Below, piece after piece: positions 1 through 6,855 of a stretch of DNA of 8,167 nt. Source of the stretch: Lachnospiraceae bacterium. GTDB taxonomy: Bacteria; Bacillota; Clostridia; Oscillospirales; Ruminococcaceae. The notes under the pieces are model-generated. The model was not told where the DNA came from, made no database searches, and saw only the letters and a program-made list of their open reading frames with translations. Within the stretch, counting starts at the first letter, position 1. Every line of letters starts with the position of its first letter. Both the position numbers and the translations under genes were made by a program. The stretch spans positions 1 to 8,167 of the forward strand of contig JAMPFE010000081.1 in the NCBI GenBank assembly GCA_023664705.1, given 5' to 3'.

Positions 1-351
1 TCCGCTCCGGCAAACCCGAACATTATTGGAAATACGCCGTACAATCAGCTTGGCGGTAAGGGGCAGTTGGAATTTTATACGAATTTGAAAAACCGCCACG
101 CGGATAATATTGCGGTACAATTGAACGCCGATGGTGTGCGTTTCAGCGGTTTGCGCAAAGGTGAGGTCACAACGATCACGATAAATAAGGCGGATATTCA
201 GCGTTACGAAGCAGCGGTAGAAAAGGTCAAGCAGTCGTATCGTCGAAATGACGCGCCGGATCGCGGCAATAATCCGCAAAATTTCAGAAGCGCGGAGCCG
301 TCTTATGACAACGCTTCGAACTATCCGAACTTTGAAAATTACCGGCAGCCG
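1..351 (+). repeat. Tandem protein-coding module, copy 1
   Basis: First of three direct repeats inside the left-hand gene. It encodes a linker with NPNIIGNTPYNQLGG and then a ~60-residue domain (bases 64-246) containing NLKNRHADN, FSGLRKG and TTITINKAD. The window opens inside or at the edge of this copy, so further copies may lie upstream. The period to copy 2 is 351 bases (117 codons). Confidence 0.9.
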
Positions 352-2862
352 TCTGCGCCTACAAACCCGAATATAATCGGGAATACTCCGTATAATCAGC
401 TCGGCGGTAAGGGGCAGTTGGAGTTTTACACGAATTTGAAAAACCGCCACGCCGACAATATTGCAGCACAATTGAACGCCGATGGAGTGCGGTTCAGCGG
501 CTTGCGAAAAGGCGATGTGACCACAATCACAATTAACAAGGCGGATATTTCCCGCTACGAAGCGGCGGTCGAGAAAGTCAAGCAGTCGTATCGTCGGAAT
601 GACGTGCAGGATCGCGGATATCCGCAGCAGAACAGTGCGCCGCAATATCAGTCGAATTTTCAGGAGCCTTATGACAACGCTCCGACAAACCCGAACGTTA
701 TCGGGAACACACCGTACAATCAGCTCGGCGGCAAGGATCAGTTGCAGTATTACACGAATTTGAAAAACCGTCACGCGGATAATGTTGCGAAGCAGCTTGA
801 CGAGGACGGTATTCGGTTCAGCGGTTTGCGCAAGGGCACGGTTACGACGATCACGATAAACAAAGCGGATATTCCGCGCTACGAAGAGGCGGTCGAAAAG
901 GTCAAGCAGACTTATGAGCGATTGAACAATCCGGCTGGGCAGATTCCCGAAACCTTATTCAGAGAGCAGGTGCCGAAGCCGAAATCCGCAGAACCGCCGC
1001 GCACGGAAATTCCCGAAACCCGAATGGACGAGCCGGAGAATTTCCGCTCTGTTCCGATCATCACTCAATCGTTTATGGAGGCGAAGCAAAGCGGAAATTT
1101 CGGGGCTTGGAAAGACAGCGTAGCCGCGTCACAAGCGTGTATGAGGTTTATCGAGGACAATATTCGCGCGGCTTACGAGGGGCGCGATCTCGAAAATTTT
1201 GTACGGCAGCTTGACGAGAAATTCGGCATTGACCGCGCGATGTACTTGGTCGCGGCAACCATTCAGCTGAAAAATCAGGACGGACGTTTCACGAACGCAG
1301 TCAAGCAGAGGGCGGCACAATATTCGTTCGACAGCGATAAAATGCGCTTGAATTTTCTGACGGAGCGCCACCCCGTGATGATAAACCACCTTTATCAGCA
1401 GATGATGGAAATGGAGCGCGATCTGCGGCTTAACCCTCACCAACAGGACGAAAAATTATCCGCGAATTTTGACGGAAAGCTGCTGTATTCTTCCGAGCGT
1501 GTAAAGCTGAGCGACGATTTTCGCGGTATTCCCGAAACGAAATATTATAAATCATCGGCGAACGAATTTTTCATTCCCGACATCGGCTGGTTGGATAATG
1601 ACGCGTATGAGCGCGAGTGCAAAAATTCCAAACTTACCGGAAAGGAATTTTACGAGAGAGTTACTCGTATAAACGCAAACTGTATTGACGGCACGGGATT
1701 GGTCGGACAGATGGATATGTCGCGAGCCGAATACGATGCGATGAACGAACGGACATACTCTCCTAAAAATGCGGAAGCGTTGAGATCAGCGCTCGATAAA
1801 TTAGACGAACGCAGAAACGCGGCGAATATTCCCGAAAAAACCACCGAATATTTTGCGGTTCGGCAGATGAGCGAGAAGAAATTCGCCGTATGCTCGATCA
1901 GCGCAGACGGGCTTGTTACGACGGTTAAGCCGAATATTTCCTCGATCACCGAGGCGAAAAAGGCTATGCTTGAAATTTTCGAGCGGAAAAAGGACAGCGT
2001 AAAGGTGGAATTCGTTCACTCGCAGACGTTGGACGAGATTTCGGCTGAAATGTATAAGCAGCGCTCGCGGGAGGAATTGCCGGACGCAGTGTACCGCATA
2101 ACGCTCAATCCCGACAAGCAAGCTGCCGATACGCACGTTTTGCAGGAGTACGTCAAGAACGCCGATGATACATATTCTGCCGGACAAGAAATTGCAAAGG
2201 GCGATTATGAAAAGTGCAACAAGTTTCTTGCGCAGATTTTCAACGCTCCGAAGCGCGAGGAACCCGTTCGAACCTTTGAGATTTATCAGGTGAAGAACGA
2301 TGACGAGCTGCACAATATTCGTTTTATGCCGTCGCGGTTGCTTGAGGAAAAGCCCGATTTTGCGAATTATGATAAGGTTTACGAGGGCAATGCCGCCGAA
2401 TTTCGCGGCGAGTTGGGCGATAGGCTAGAGGCTATTTTCGAGAAATTCAATCTCGATCACCCCGAAGATTTCAAGGGTCACTCGCTCAGTATTTCCGATG
2501 TTGTGGTGCTTGACGATAACGCTTATTACGTTGACGATGTGGGTTTCAAGCCGCTGAAAGAATTTATTCCGCTTGAGGTCAAGCAGTCGCGGTTTTATGA
2601 CGAACTGCCGCAGCGGTTGAGCAATATTGCGGAGGGCAAAATCTCTCCTCTTCAGGACAACCTCTTGAAGGTCGCGAACGACGCGCTCAAGCTGAATGTG
2701 CCGCCGGAAATTATGCGCGAGGCGGCTTACAGACAGAACGATGAGCGAACGGACAAGCTGGCGGAGTCATACGAGAAGATGTTTGAGAGGAAGCACGGCG
2801 GTGCCGATCCGGAACGCGACAAGCCTGCGGAGGATAGACCGCATAGGAAGCCGAGGCTATAA
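1..2862 (+). CDS. Partial (5' end missing) ICE-associated multidomain protein with tandem modules, DUF3849-like and YodL-like regions
   Basis: The reading frame is open from the first base, so the start lies outside the window; 953 residues are visible (numbered from base 1). Order: three tandem modules (residues about 1-117, 118-225, 226-318), each a Pro/Asn-rich linker with the motif IGNTPYNQLGG followed by a ~60-residue charged domain; a proline-rich hinge; a DUF3849-like region at about 345-480 (LVAATIQLKNQDGRF around 412-430); an unassigned middle; and a YodL-like domain at about 758-857 with the hallmark FNLDHPEDFKGHSLSISD (816-833) and YYVDDVGF (842-849). The C-terminal tail is highly charged. 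I see no signal peptide or membrane segment in the visible part. YodL and DUF3849 domains are typical of large accessory proteins of clostridial conjugative elements; their biochemical role is unknown to me. Domain names are from remembered motifs, not a search. The gene ends in the terminator it shares with the convergent vanT. Confidence 0.88.
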   Translation, partial: SAPANPNIIGNTPYNQLGGKGQLEFYTNLKNRHADNIAVQLNADGVRFSGLRKGEVTTITINKADIQRYEAAVEKVKQSYRRNDAPDRGNNPQNFRSAEPSYDNASNYPNFENYRQPSAPTNPNIIGNTPYNQLGGKGQLEFYTNLKNRHADNIAAQLNADGVRFSGLRKGDVTTITINKADISRYEAAVEKVKQSYRRNDVQDRGYPQQNSAPQYQSNFQEPYDNAPTNPNVIGNTPYNQLGGKDQLQYYTNLKNRHADNVAKQLDEDGIRFSGLRKGTVTTITINKADIPRYEEAVEKVKQTYERLNNPAGQIPETLFREQVPKPKSAEPPRTEIPETRMDEPENFRSVPIITQSFMEAKQSGNFGAWKDSVAASQACMRFIEDNIRAAYEGRDLENFVRQLDEKFGIDRAMYLVAATIQLKNQDGRFTNAVKQRAAQYSFDSDKMRLNFLTERHPVMINHLYQQMMEMERDLRLNPHQQDEKLSANFDGKLLYSSERVKLSDDFRGIPETKYYKSSANEFFIPDIGWLDNDAYERECKNSKLTGKEFYERVTRINANCIDGTGLVGQMDMSRAEYDAMNERTYSPKNAEALRSALDKLDERRNAANIPEKTTEYFAVRQMSEKKFAVCSISADGLVTTVKPNISSITEAKKAMLEIFERKKDSVKVEFVHSQTLDEISAEMYKQRSREELPDAVYRITLNPDKQAADTHVLQEYVKNADDTYSAGQEIAKGDYEKCNKFLAQIFNAPKREEPVRTFEIYQVKNDDELHNIRFMPSRLLEEKPDFANYDKVYEGNAAEFRGELGDRLEAIFEKFNLDHPEDFKGHSLSISDVVVLDDNAYYVDDVGFKPLKEFIPLEVKQSRFYDELPQRLSNIAEGKISPLQDNLLKVANDALKLNVPPEIMREAAYRQNDERTDKLAESYEKMFERKHGGADPERDKPAEDRPHRKPRL
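352..675 (+). repeat. Tandem protein-coding module, copy 2
   Basis: Second copy, with period 324 bases to copy 3. Its ~60-residue core (bases 415-597) differs from copy 1 at very few residues (for example IAAQ for IAVQ, GDV for GEV, DIS for DIQ), although many codons have changed at the third base. The tail linker (QDRGYPQQNSAPQYQ) differs from that of copy 1, so the linkers evolve faster than the cores. Confidence 0.9.
676..924 (+). repeat. Tandem protein-coding module, copy 3
   Basis: Third and most diverged copy. The core (bases 739-921) keeps YTNLKNRHADN, FSGLRKG, VTTITINKADI and YEEAVEKVKQ but has changes such as KQLDEDGIRF. It is followed by a different proline-rich hinge rather than another module, so it is the last copy. 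Confidence 0.88.
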
Positions 2863-2897
2863 AAAACAACGTCGCATAATTGGAATTATGCGACGTT
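2861..2897 (-). terminator. Intrinsic terminator of the van operon, probably bidirectional
   Basis: Perfect 14-base inverted repeat aacgtcgcataatt (2868-2881) and aattatgcgacgtt (2884-2897), separated by only two bases, so in RNA about 12 pairs would close a 6-base loop. Read on the minus strand it is followed by G and then six T (2866-2861), a standard Rho-independent form for vanT, whose stop codon is at 2904-2906. Read on the plus strand it follows the stop of the left-hand gene directly, with a weaker T-rich stretch (aatttatt), so it may stop both convergent transcripts. Confidence 0.88.
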
Positions 2898-2903
2898 AAT
2901 TTA

Positions 2904-4988
2904 TTATCTTATAATGCGTACTACACGGTTTCCCAGCCCGCTTAAAATGTCATTTGGAATAGAATCAATTTGCTCGGCGATTTCACAAGCGGTTATTAGC
3001 TCATTGCCGGAGTTTCCTATTATGACAGCAATATCGCCTTGCTTGACGTCGATTTCGGAAACGTCCGCAAGCGTCTGATCCATGCATATCTTTCCCATGA
3101 TAGGCGCACGTTTTCCGTTTATCAAAACCGCGCCCTTGCCGTCCGAAAGCTCACGCGGAAGACCGTCCGCATATCCTATCGCGAGAGCCGCTATGCGCAT
3201 ATCTCTTTCGGCAATGCAGCTTAAACCGTATCCGATAGGCTCTCCCGCGTACACATTTCTGACGGAGGTCACACGAGTTTTCAACGATAAAACAGGCTGC
3301 AGTCCGTTGCATTCAACACCTCCGTAGAGAGCGATCCCGACCCGCACATAATCTCCTCCAAGGTGAGCGTAATTCAATAATCCATAGCTTGCAAGCAGAT
3401 GAAATTTTGGATAATACCCATCCGCTTCAAGATTATCTACTATCTCATAAAATTTATAAGCTTGTTTTTCGGTGAAATCGGCTTCCGGCGGCGCGGTCGT
3501 TTCGTCGGCGGAAAGATGTGTAAAAATCCCGTCAACGGTCAAATTGTCCATTTTAAATACTTGTCTGATCTCATCGTAGTTTTCGGAACGAATACCTAAT
3601 CGTCGCATTCCGGTATCAACACCTATGTGAGTGTGAATTTTACCATACCTATTTAATTTTTTGGCGTAGTTGAAATCAACAACAGTTTGAGAGAGCCTGA
3701 ATATTTTCAACAGCGGGAACTGTACGGGAGACGTGTAGCCGAGCACCAAAATTTCACCTCTGATACCGTGCCTGCGTAATTCAACCCCCTCGTTTGCGGA
3801 CGCAACGCAAAACGCTTTCACGCCCATTTTGTTAAGCTCCCGCGCTATCAATACGGCACCGTGACCGTAAGCGTTCGCTTTGACAGCGGGCATAAGCACG
3901 GAGTTTTCGGGGGAAATTCGGCGCAGATAATCAACATTTTTTCTGAGAATATCGGTATTGATCTCAGCCCATACACGCGCGTTTGGATATTGGACGGCAC
4001 GGCGGATAATATTCAGTTTTCGTGTAGCAATCACGGCGAAAATCGAAAAAACAGCGGAAAATACCGTTGTAAGTGCGAATAAAAGCAGCTCCTTTTTGGC
4101 AAAAAAGTCGTCCGAAATTATTTTTGACGCGCCGCGCAACACTATTATAACCGCCGGGTGAATTATGTATATCCACATTGATATTTTCCGCATCGCAGGC
4201 TGCTGAGCCGCTTTTATTGTGCGCAGCAGCGAAAACAACAGGAGCGCCGCAGGCAGCAGGAAAATATACATACTGTCATGACGAGGAATTTTAAATTCCC
4301 TCAACAAAAAAGCCTCCGCTGTCATCAGCGCAAATGAAGCGGCAAAGGCAGCTCCTGTTTTTTTCGCTGAATTATCCGTGTTTATGCCGCGCAAAACCGA
4401 CCCCGACAGTAAATATATCGGAGCAAAAAACAGACCGTTTCTTGTGTAAGAAAACAAGTTGAACAGAATATTGTAAAACATTTTTATCGGCAGTATTTTC
4501 TCCGATATGCCGTAATAGCTGTCACCGAAAATTCCCATTATATACAAAATCGCTGCTGTAATAAAAGCGTTCCGTAATTTTGCCTTTTTTAAAAAATGTA
4601 CGATGACAATGCCGAGAATACACGCCGGAAAATACCAGAGATGATAAAAACAGCCGTCAAAGAGGAGCATTTTGATCAATTTTCCGAACGATAATTTCTC
4701 GAAATAACCCGAATACACGGCAAGCGGAACATACAGCAATGTGACCGCGAGATACATTTTTGTCAATTTAAAAAAAGCTTTTTTAGGACGCTCAAAATCG
4801 GTAAATGCGCCCGTTACTGTAAAGAAGAACGGCACGGCGAGCCTTGCGAGAACTCTTGTCAAGAAAAAATCCGCATCTGCGCTTATGCTTTCCAACGGAG
4901 AGATATGTATTGCGATCACAAGAACGGCGGCTATCATTCGGAAGCCGTCGAGCGCTCCCGATTGTTCGGCTTTGTCGAATTTTGTCAT
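2904..4988 (-). CDS. vanT: VanT: membrane-bound serine racemase (acyltransferase-3-like membrane domain fused to alanine-racemase fold)
   Basis: 694 residues, the full length for VanT. It converts L-Ser to D-Ser for VanG. Residues about 10-325 form a membrane domain with roughly ten hydrophobic helices and the acyltransferase-3 style start LDGFRMIAAVLVIAIH (His28); in VanT this part is thought to help take up serine. Residues about 337-694 are a PLP racemase: AVKANAYGHG with Lys370 as PLP lysine, IGYADG with Tyr606 as the second catalytic base, and ICMDQ at 634-638. Near the end the sequence is SIPNDIL, placing Asn679 where alanine racemases have Tyr (INYEV, Tyr354 in the Geobacillus enzyme); this Asn is reported as a VanT feature favouring serine. 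The ATG overlaps the vanXY stop by 4 bases (ATGA), with the ribosome site AAGAGGAA inside the end of vanXY, so translation is probably coupled. Last gene of the operon. Confidence 0.96.
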   Translation of the reverse strand: MTKFDKAEQSGALDGFRMIAAVLVIAIHISPLESISADADFFLTRVLARLAVPFFFTVTGAFTDFERPKKAFFKLTKMYLAVTLLYVPLAVYSGYFEKLSFGKLIKMLLFDGCFYHLWYFPACILGIVIVHFLKKAKLRNAFITAAILYIMGIFGDSYYGISEKILPIKMFYNILFNLFSYTRNGLFFAPIYLLSGSVLRGINTDNSAKKTGAAFAASFALMTAEAFLLREFKIPRHDSMYIFLLPAALLLFSLLRTIKAAQQPAMRKISMWIYIIHPAVIIVLRGASKIISDDFFAKKELLLFALTTVFSAVFSIFAVIATRKLNIIRRAVQYPNARVWAEINTDILRKNVDYLRRISPENSVLMPAVKANAYGHGAVLIARELNKMGVKAFCVASANEGVELRRHGIRGEILVLGYTSPVQFPLLKIFRLSQTVVDFNYAKKLNRYGKIHTHIGVDTGMRRLGIRSENYDEIRQVFKMDNLTVDGIFTHLSADETTAPPEADFTEKQAYKFYEIVDNLEADGYYPKFHLLASYGLLNYAHLGGDYVRVGIALYGGVECNGLQPVLSLKTRVTSVRNVYAGEPIGYGLSCIAERDMRIAALAIGYADGLPRELSDGKGAVLINGKRAPIMGKICMDQTLADVSEIDVKQGDIAVIIGNSGNELITACEIAEQIDSIPNDILSGLGNRVVRIIR

Positions 4989-5557
4989 TTGACATTCCTC
5001 TTCAAAAATTCAATATATTCCTCAAGAACAAGCCCTTTTTTCTCAATAATTTCCGCGTGAGGAATACCCACATACCTGAAATGCCACGGCTCATACCCGA
5101 TTTTGGTAATATGCTCTTTTCCTTTCGGATATCTCAAAATAAATCCGTATTTTGGCGCAAGGCGCTTAAATTTCCCGCATATTCCGTCATTCGGAAAATC
5201 GGGACGAATAAAGTCTATGTGTTTTTGCTTTTTGCCGAGATCAATTGCAAGCCCCGTTTGATGCTCGCTGTGACCCGGTTTTGCAACGTATTTTTGTGTG
5301 AAGTCCGAACCGCTTTCTTTAAGACTGTCATTCCAAATTTTTTGCTGCTCGCTCAAGGAACGAAAGCCGCTTACGGGAACGATCTCGGACCAGCCGTTTA
5401 TTTCCCTCATCAACGCGTCAAGGCTTTCGGCAGCTATGCGCTGAAGCTTTATTTCCGTTTCGTTTACGGAAACCGAGTCTATTTTATCCTCGTTACGCAT
5501 CGGAAAGTAGGAATTTACCAAAATCAGATCGCCCGTAAAAATATCATTTGTTTTCAT
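4985..5557 (-). CDS. vanXY: VanXY: zinc D,D-dipeptidase/D,D-carboxypeptidase (VanY/VanX-type M15 peptidase)
   Basis: 190 residues, the same size as VanXYC. In D-Ala-D-Ser resistance this enzyme hydrolyses D-Ala-D-Ala and trims terminal D-Ala from UDP-muramyl-pentapeptide, clearing the vancomycin-sensitive precursor. The M15 signature is complete: SEHQTGLAID at 97-106 gives zinc ligands His99 and Asp106, and EPWH at 156-159 gives catalytic Glu156 and third zinc ligand His159; GFRS (64-67) carries the conserved Arg66. There is no signal peptide or membrane anchor, which fits a cytoplasmic VanXY rather than a membrane VanY. The start lies 14 bases inside the end of vanG, preceded by AAGGCGGTG, a near-perfect ribosome site; its stop overlaps the vanT start. 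All key residues are present, so it is expected to be active. A VanY-only activity cannot be excluded from sequence alone. Confidence 0.93.
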   Translation of the reverse strand: MKTNDIFTGDLILVNSYFPMRNEDKIDSVSVNETEIKLQRIAAESLDALMREINGWSEIVPVSGFRSLSEQQKIWNDSLKESGSDFTQKYVAKPGHSEHQTGLAIDLGKKQKHIDFIRPDFPNDGICGKFKRLAPKYGFILRYPKGKEHITKIGYEPWHFRYVGIPHAEIIEKKGLVLEEYIEFLKRNVK

Positions 5558-6578
5558 ATTTTTTCACCGCCTTATTTATGATCATTTCAATAGTTTGTTT
5601 TAAGGTATATCCCGCAGCTTTCATCATTGACGGAAAGCGGCTGTGTTCGGTAAATCCGGGAATGGTATTCACCTCGTTAAAAACGATCTCTCCGTTTTCA
5701 CAAAGGAACATATCAACACGTGCAAACCCGCAGCAGCCAAGCGTTTTATAAATCGTCCTTGCCGTATCTTTTATCAGGCTTGCGACATCCTGCGAAACAG
5801 GTGCGGGGCAGAAAATACGCGATGTTTTGGGTGTGTATTTTTCGGCGTAGTCAAAAAACTCACCCGTCAACTCTATCATATCGACCTCTCCGATTATCAA
5901 ATCGTTATGTCCGATGACCGCGCAGCCGACCTCTCTGCCCTTTATTTCCTGCTCGATAATGATCTCACTGTCAAATTCAAACGCTTTACGGGCTGCTCTT
6001 ATCAAATCGTCCGCGCTGTTTACCTTTGAAATCCCGAACGATGACCCGCCGCGCATTGGCTTTATGTATGCCGGAAAACTTATTTCTGCCTCGATCTCGT
6101 TTGGGATAATATCGTTGAGATCGGTGAAAGACACGGCTTTCGGAACCGCGATACCCGCAGTTGACGCAAGCCTATGTGCTCTGTCCTTGTCCATGCATAC
6201 AGCGGACGGCAGCACACCGCAGCCGCATATCGGTATTCCCGCAAGTTCCAGAAATCCCTGAAGAGTTCCGTCCTCGCCGCCCATTCCGTGCATAACCGGA
6301 AATGCCGCGTCAATGCTTATTTTCAAATTATCCGTGATCAAACACTTTGATTTACGGCTCGGAGAAATACTCGCTCTCTCAAAATTCTTATCGAGCTTGT
6401 CCGCTCTGATCTGTTCGGTATTTCCCCAAAAGTAAAACCATTCGCCCTGCTGTGTTATCCATATCGGAACGGCGTTGTATTTGTCGGGAAAGTTCTCCAG
6501 TACTGCCGCAGCAGACTGTAACGACACGGTATATTCCGACGACGTTCCTCCGAAAATGACCGCGATATTCTTTTTCAT
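5544..6578 (-). CDS. vanG: VanG-type D-alanine--D-serine ligase
   Basis: 344 residues, full length for the Ddl/Van ligase family (ATP-grasp, cytoplasmic). It joins D-Ala to D-Ser with ATP. Visible motifs: FGGTSSEYTVSLQSA (9-23, Glu15), MHGMGGEDGTLQG (96-108), KPMRGGSSFGISKV (173-186, Ser179), FFDYAEKYTPKTS (241-253, Tyr248), RVDM with Asp289, and NEVNTIPGFTEHSRFP (301-316) with Mg ligands Glu302 and Asn304. Glu15, Ser179 and Tyr248 match the Glu-Ser-Tyr triad of DdlB; D-lactate ligases lack the Tyr. D-Ser specificity rests on the EYTVSLQSA start, the VanG-like loop, and above all on the following vanXY and vanT. It is the first gene of the operon, with ribosome site AAAGGGGG (6586-6593). A housekeeping D-Ala-D-Ala ligase is the alternative, but the context makes this unlikely. 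Confidence 0.95.
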   Translation of the reverse strand: MKKNIAVIFGGTSSEYTVSLQSAAAVLENFPDKYNAVPIWITQQGEWFYFWGNTEQIRADKLDKNFERASISPSRKSKCLITDNLKISIDAAFPVMHGMGGEDGTLQGFLELAGIPICGCGVLPSAVCMDKDRAHRLASTAGIAVPKAVSFTDLNDIIPNEIEAEISFPAYIKPMRGGSSFGISKVNSADDLIRAARKAFEFDSEIIIEQEIKGREVGCAVIGHNDLIIGEVDMIELTGEFFDYAEKYTPKTSRIFCPAPVSQDVASLIKDTARTIYKTLGCCGFARVDMFLCENGEIVFNEVNTIPGFTEHSRFPSMMKAAGYTLKQTIEMIINKAVKKYENK

Positions 6579-6585
6579 TTAAATT

Positions 6586-6593
6586 CCCCCTTT
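6586..6593 (-). promoter_or_regulatory. Ribosome binding site of vanG
   Basis: Read on the minus strand this is AAAGGGGG, seven bases before the ATG at 6578-6576. It fixes the start of vanG, consistent with the family N-terminus MKKNIAVIFGG. Confidence 0.75.
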
Positions 6594-6608
6594 ATATTTT
6601 TCCGTTAT

Positions 6609-6617
6609 ATTATATCA
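6609..6617 (-). promoter_or_regulatory. Candidate vanG promoter, extended -10
   Basis: On the minus strand the sequence is TGATATAAT, an extended -10 element (TGn plus consensus TATAAT) about 30 bases before the vanG ATG, which leaves a short leader. No good -35 lies at 17 bases; the nearest TTGAAC (6636-6641) is 20 bases away. This pattern suits an extended -10 or an activator-dependent promoter. The repeated TTTgAACAA/TTTaAACAA sites sit directly upstream. Confidence 0.6.
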
Positions 6618-6619
6618 CC

Positions 6620-6641
6620 TTGTTTAAATGGTTTGTTCAAA
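6620..6641 (-). repeat. Short direct repeat upstream of the vanG -10, possible operator
   Basis: On the minus strand TTTGAACAA (6641-6633) and TTTAAACAA (6628-6620) match at eight of nine positions, 13 bases apart, and end just upstream of the extended -10. The position suits an activator or repressor site. It does not resemble the published VanR box as I remember it, and AT-rich DNA makes chance repeats common. Confidence 0.3.
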
Positions 6642-6682
6642 TTTATCATAACTGGCAGTTTTTTAGCGTAGTTGGTAAGTAT

Positions 6683-6691
6683 ATTATATCA
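6683..6691 (-). promoter_or_regulatory. Second candidate minus-strand extended -10
   Basis: A second TGATATAAT on the minus strand, 74 bases upstream of the first, within an identical 12-base string (6680-6691 and 6606-6617). No convincing -35 is seen at normal spacing. It could be an alternative vanG start site or simply a repeat in AT-rich DNA. Confidence 0.3.
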
Positions 6692-6772
6692 AATCGGGCT
6701 TCGGTATGTTTTTATTTTTCCTTGCGAAATTCTTACAAAGTTATGACAATATAATTATTTTTTTATGACTAA

Positions 6773-6805
6773 GATTTTTTCGAAACATACTGATTTTTTC
6801 TGAAA
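6773..6805 (+). repeat. Direct repeat GATTTTTTC upstream of the nuclease gene
   Basis: GATTTTTTC occurs at 6773-6781 and 6792-6800, 19 bases apart, each followed by GAAA or TGAAA. The pair lies just upstream of, and over, the -35 position of the plus-strand promoter candidate, so it could be a regulator site spanning about two helical turns, or an unremarkable T-rich repeat. Confidence 0.35.
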
Positions 6806-6809
6806 TTTG

Positions 6810-6818
6810 TGCTATTAT
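6810..6818 (+). promoter_or_regulatory. Candidate promoter of the DUF1016 nuclease gene, extended -10
   Basis: TGCTATTAT is an extended -10 (TGn plus TATTAT, one mismatch to TATAAT). Only a weak -35-like TGATTT (6791-6796) lies 16 bases upstream. It is 38 bases before the ATG at 6856 and divergent from the vanG promoter. Confidence 0.5.
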
Positions 6819-6840
6819 ATAGGTAAGAGTTCAATTATCG

Positions 6841-6847
6841 AAGAGGA
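6841..6847 (+). promoter_or_regulatory. Ribosome binding site that selects the ATG at 6856
   Basis: AAGAGGA lies eight bases before the ATG at 6856. No comparable site precedes the ATG at 6924, which follows the A-rich sequence aaaaaaagcgtcatt. This makes 6856 the likelier start even though it is in a different frame from the rest of the gene. Confidence 0.65.
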
Positions 6848-6855
6848 TGTTCATA

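Noticed and set aside
67..69. TTG at 67 as the start of the left-hand gene
   Set aside because: The frame is open from base 1 and the preceding residues (NPNIIGNTPYNQLGG) are part of the repeated module, so this Leu is internal and the gene starts left of the window.
1801..2313. 170-codon minus-strand open frame inside the left-hand gene
   Set aside because: It is antisense to a coherent multidomain protein that includes the start of the YodL-like region, with no supporting signals.
4844..5581. 245-codon open frame on the plus strand opposite vanXY and the vanT start
   Set aside because: It is fully antisense to genes with complete catalytic motifs, and its product has no family features.
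6650..6660. Palindrome AACTGGCAGTT upstream of vanG
   Set aside because: It is an 11-base near-perfect palindrome with a one-base centre, too short to form a stable hairpin and seen only once; it could be a dimer site but there is no second copy or family match.
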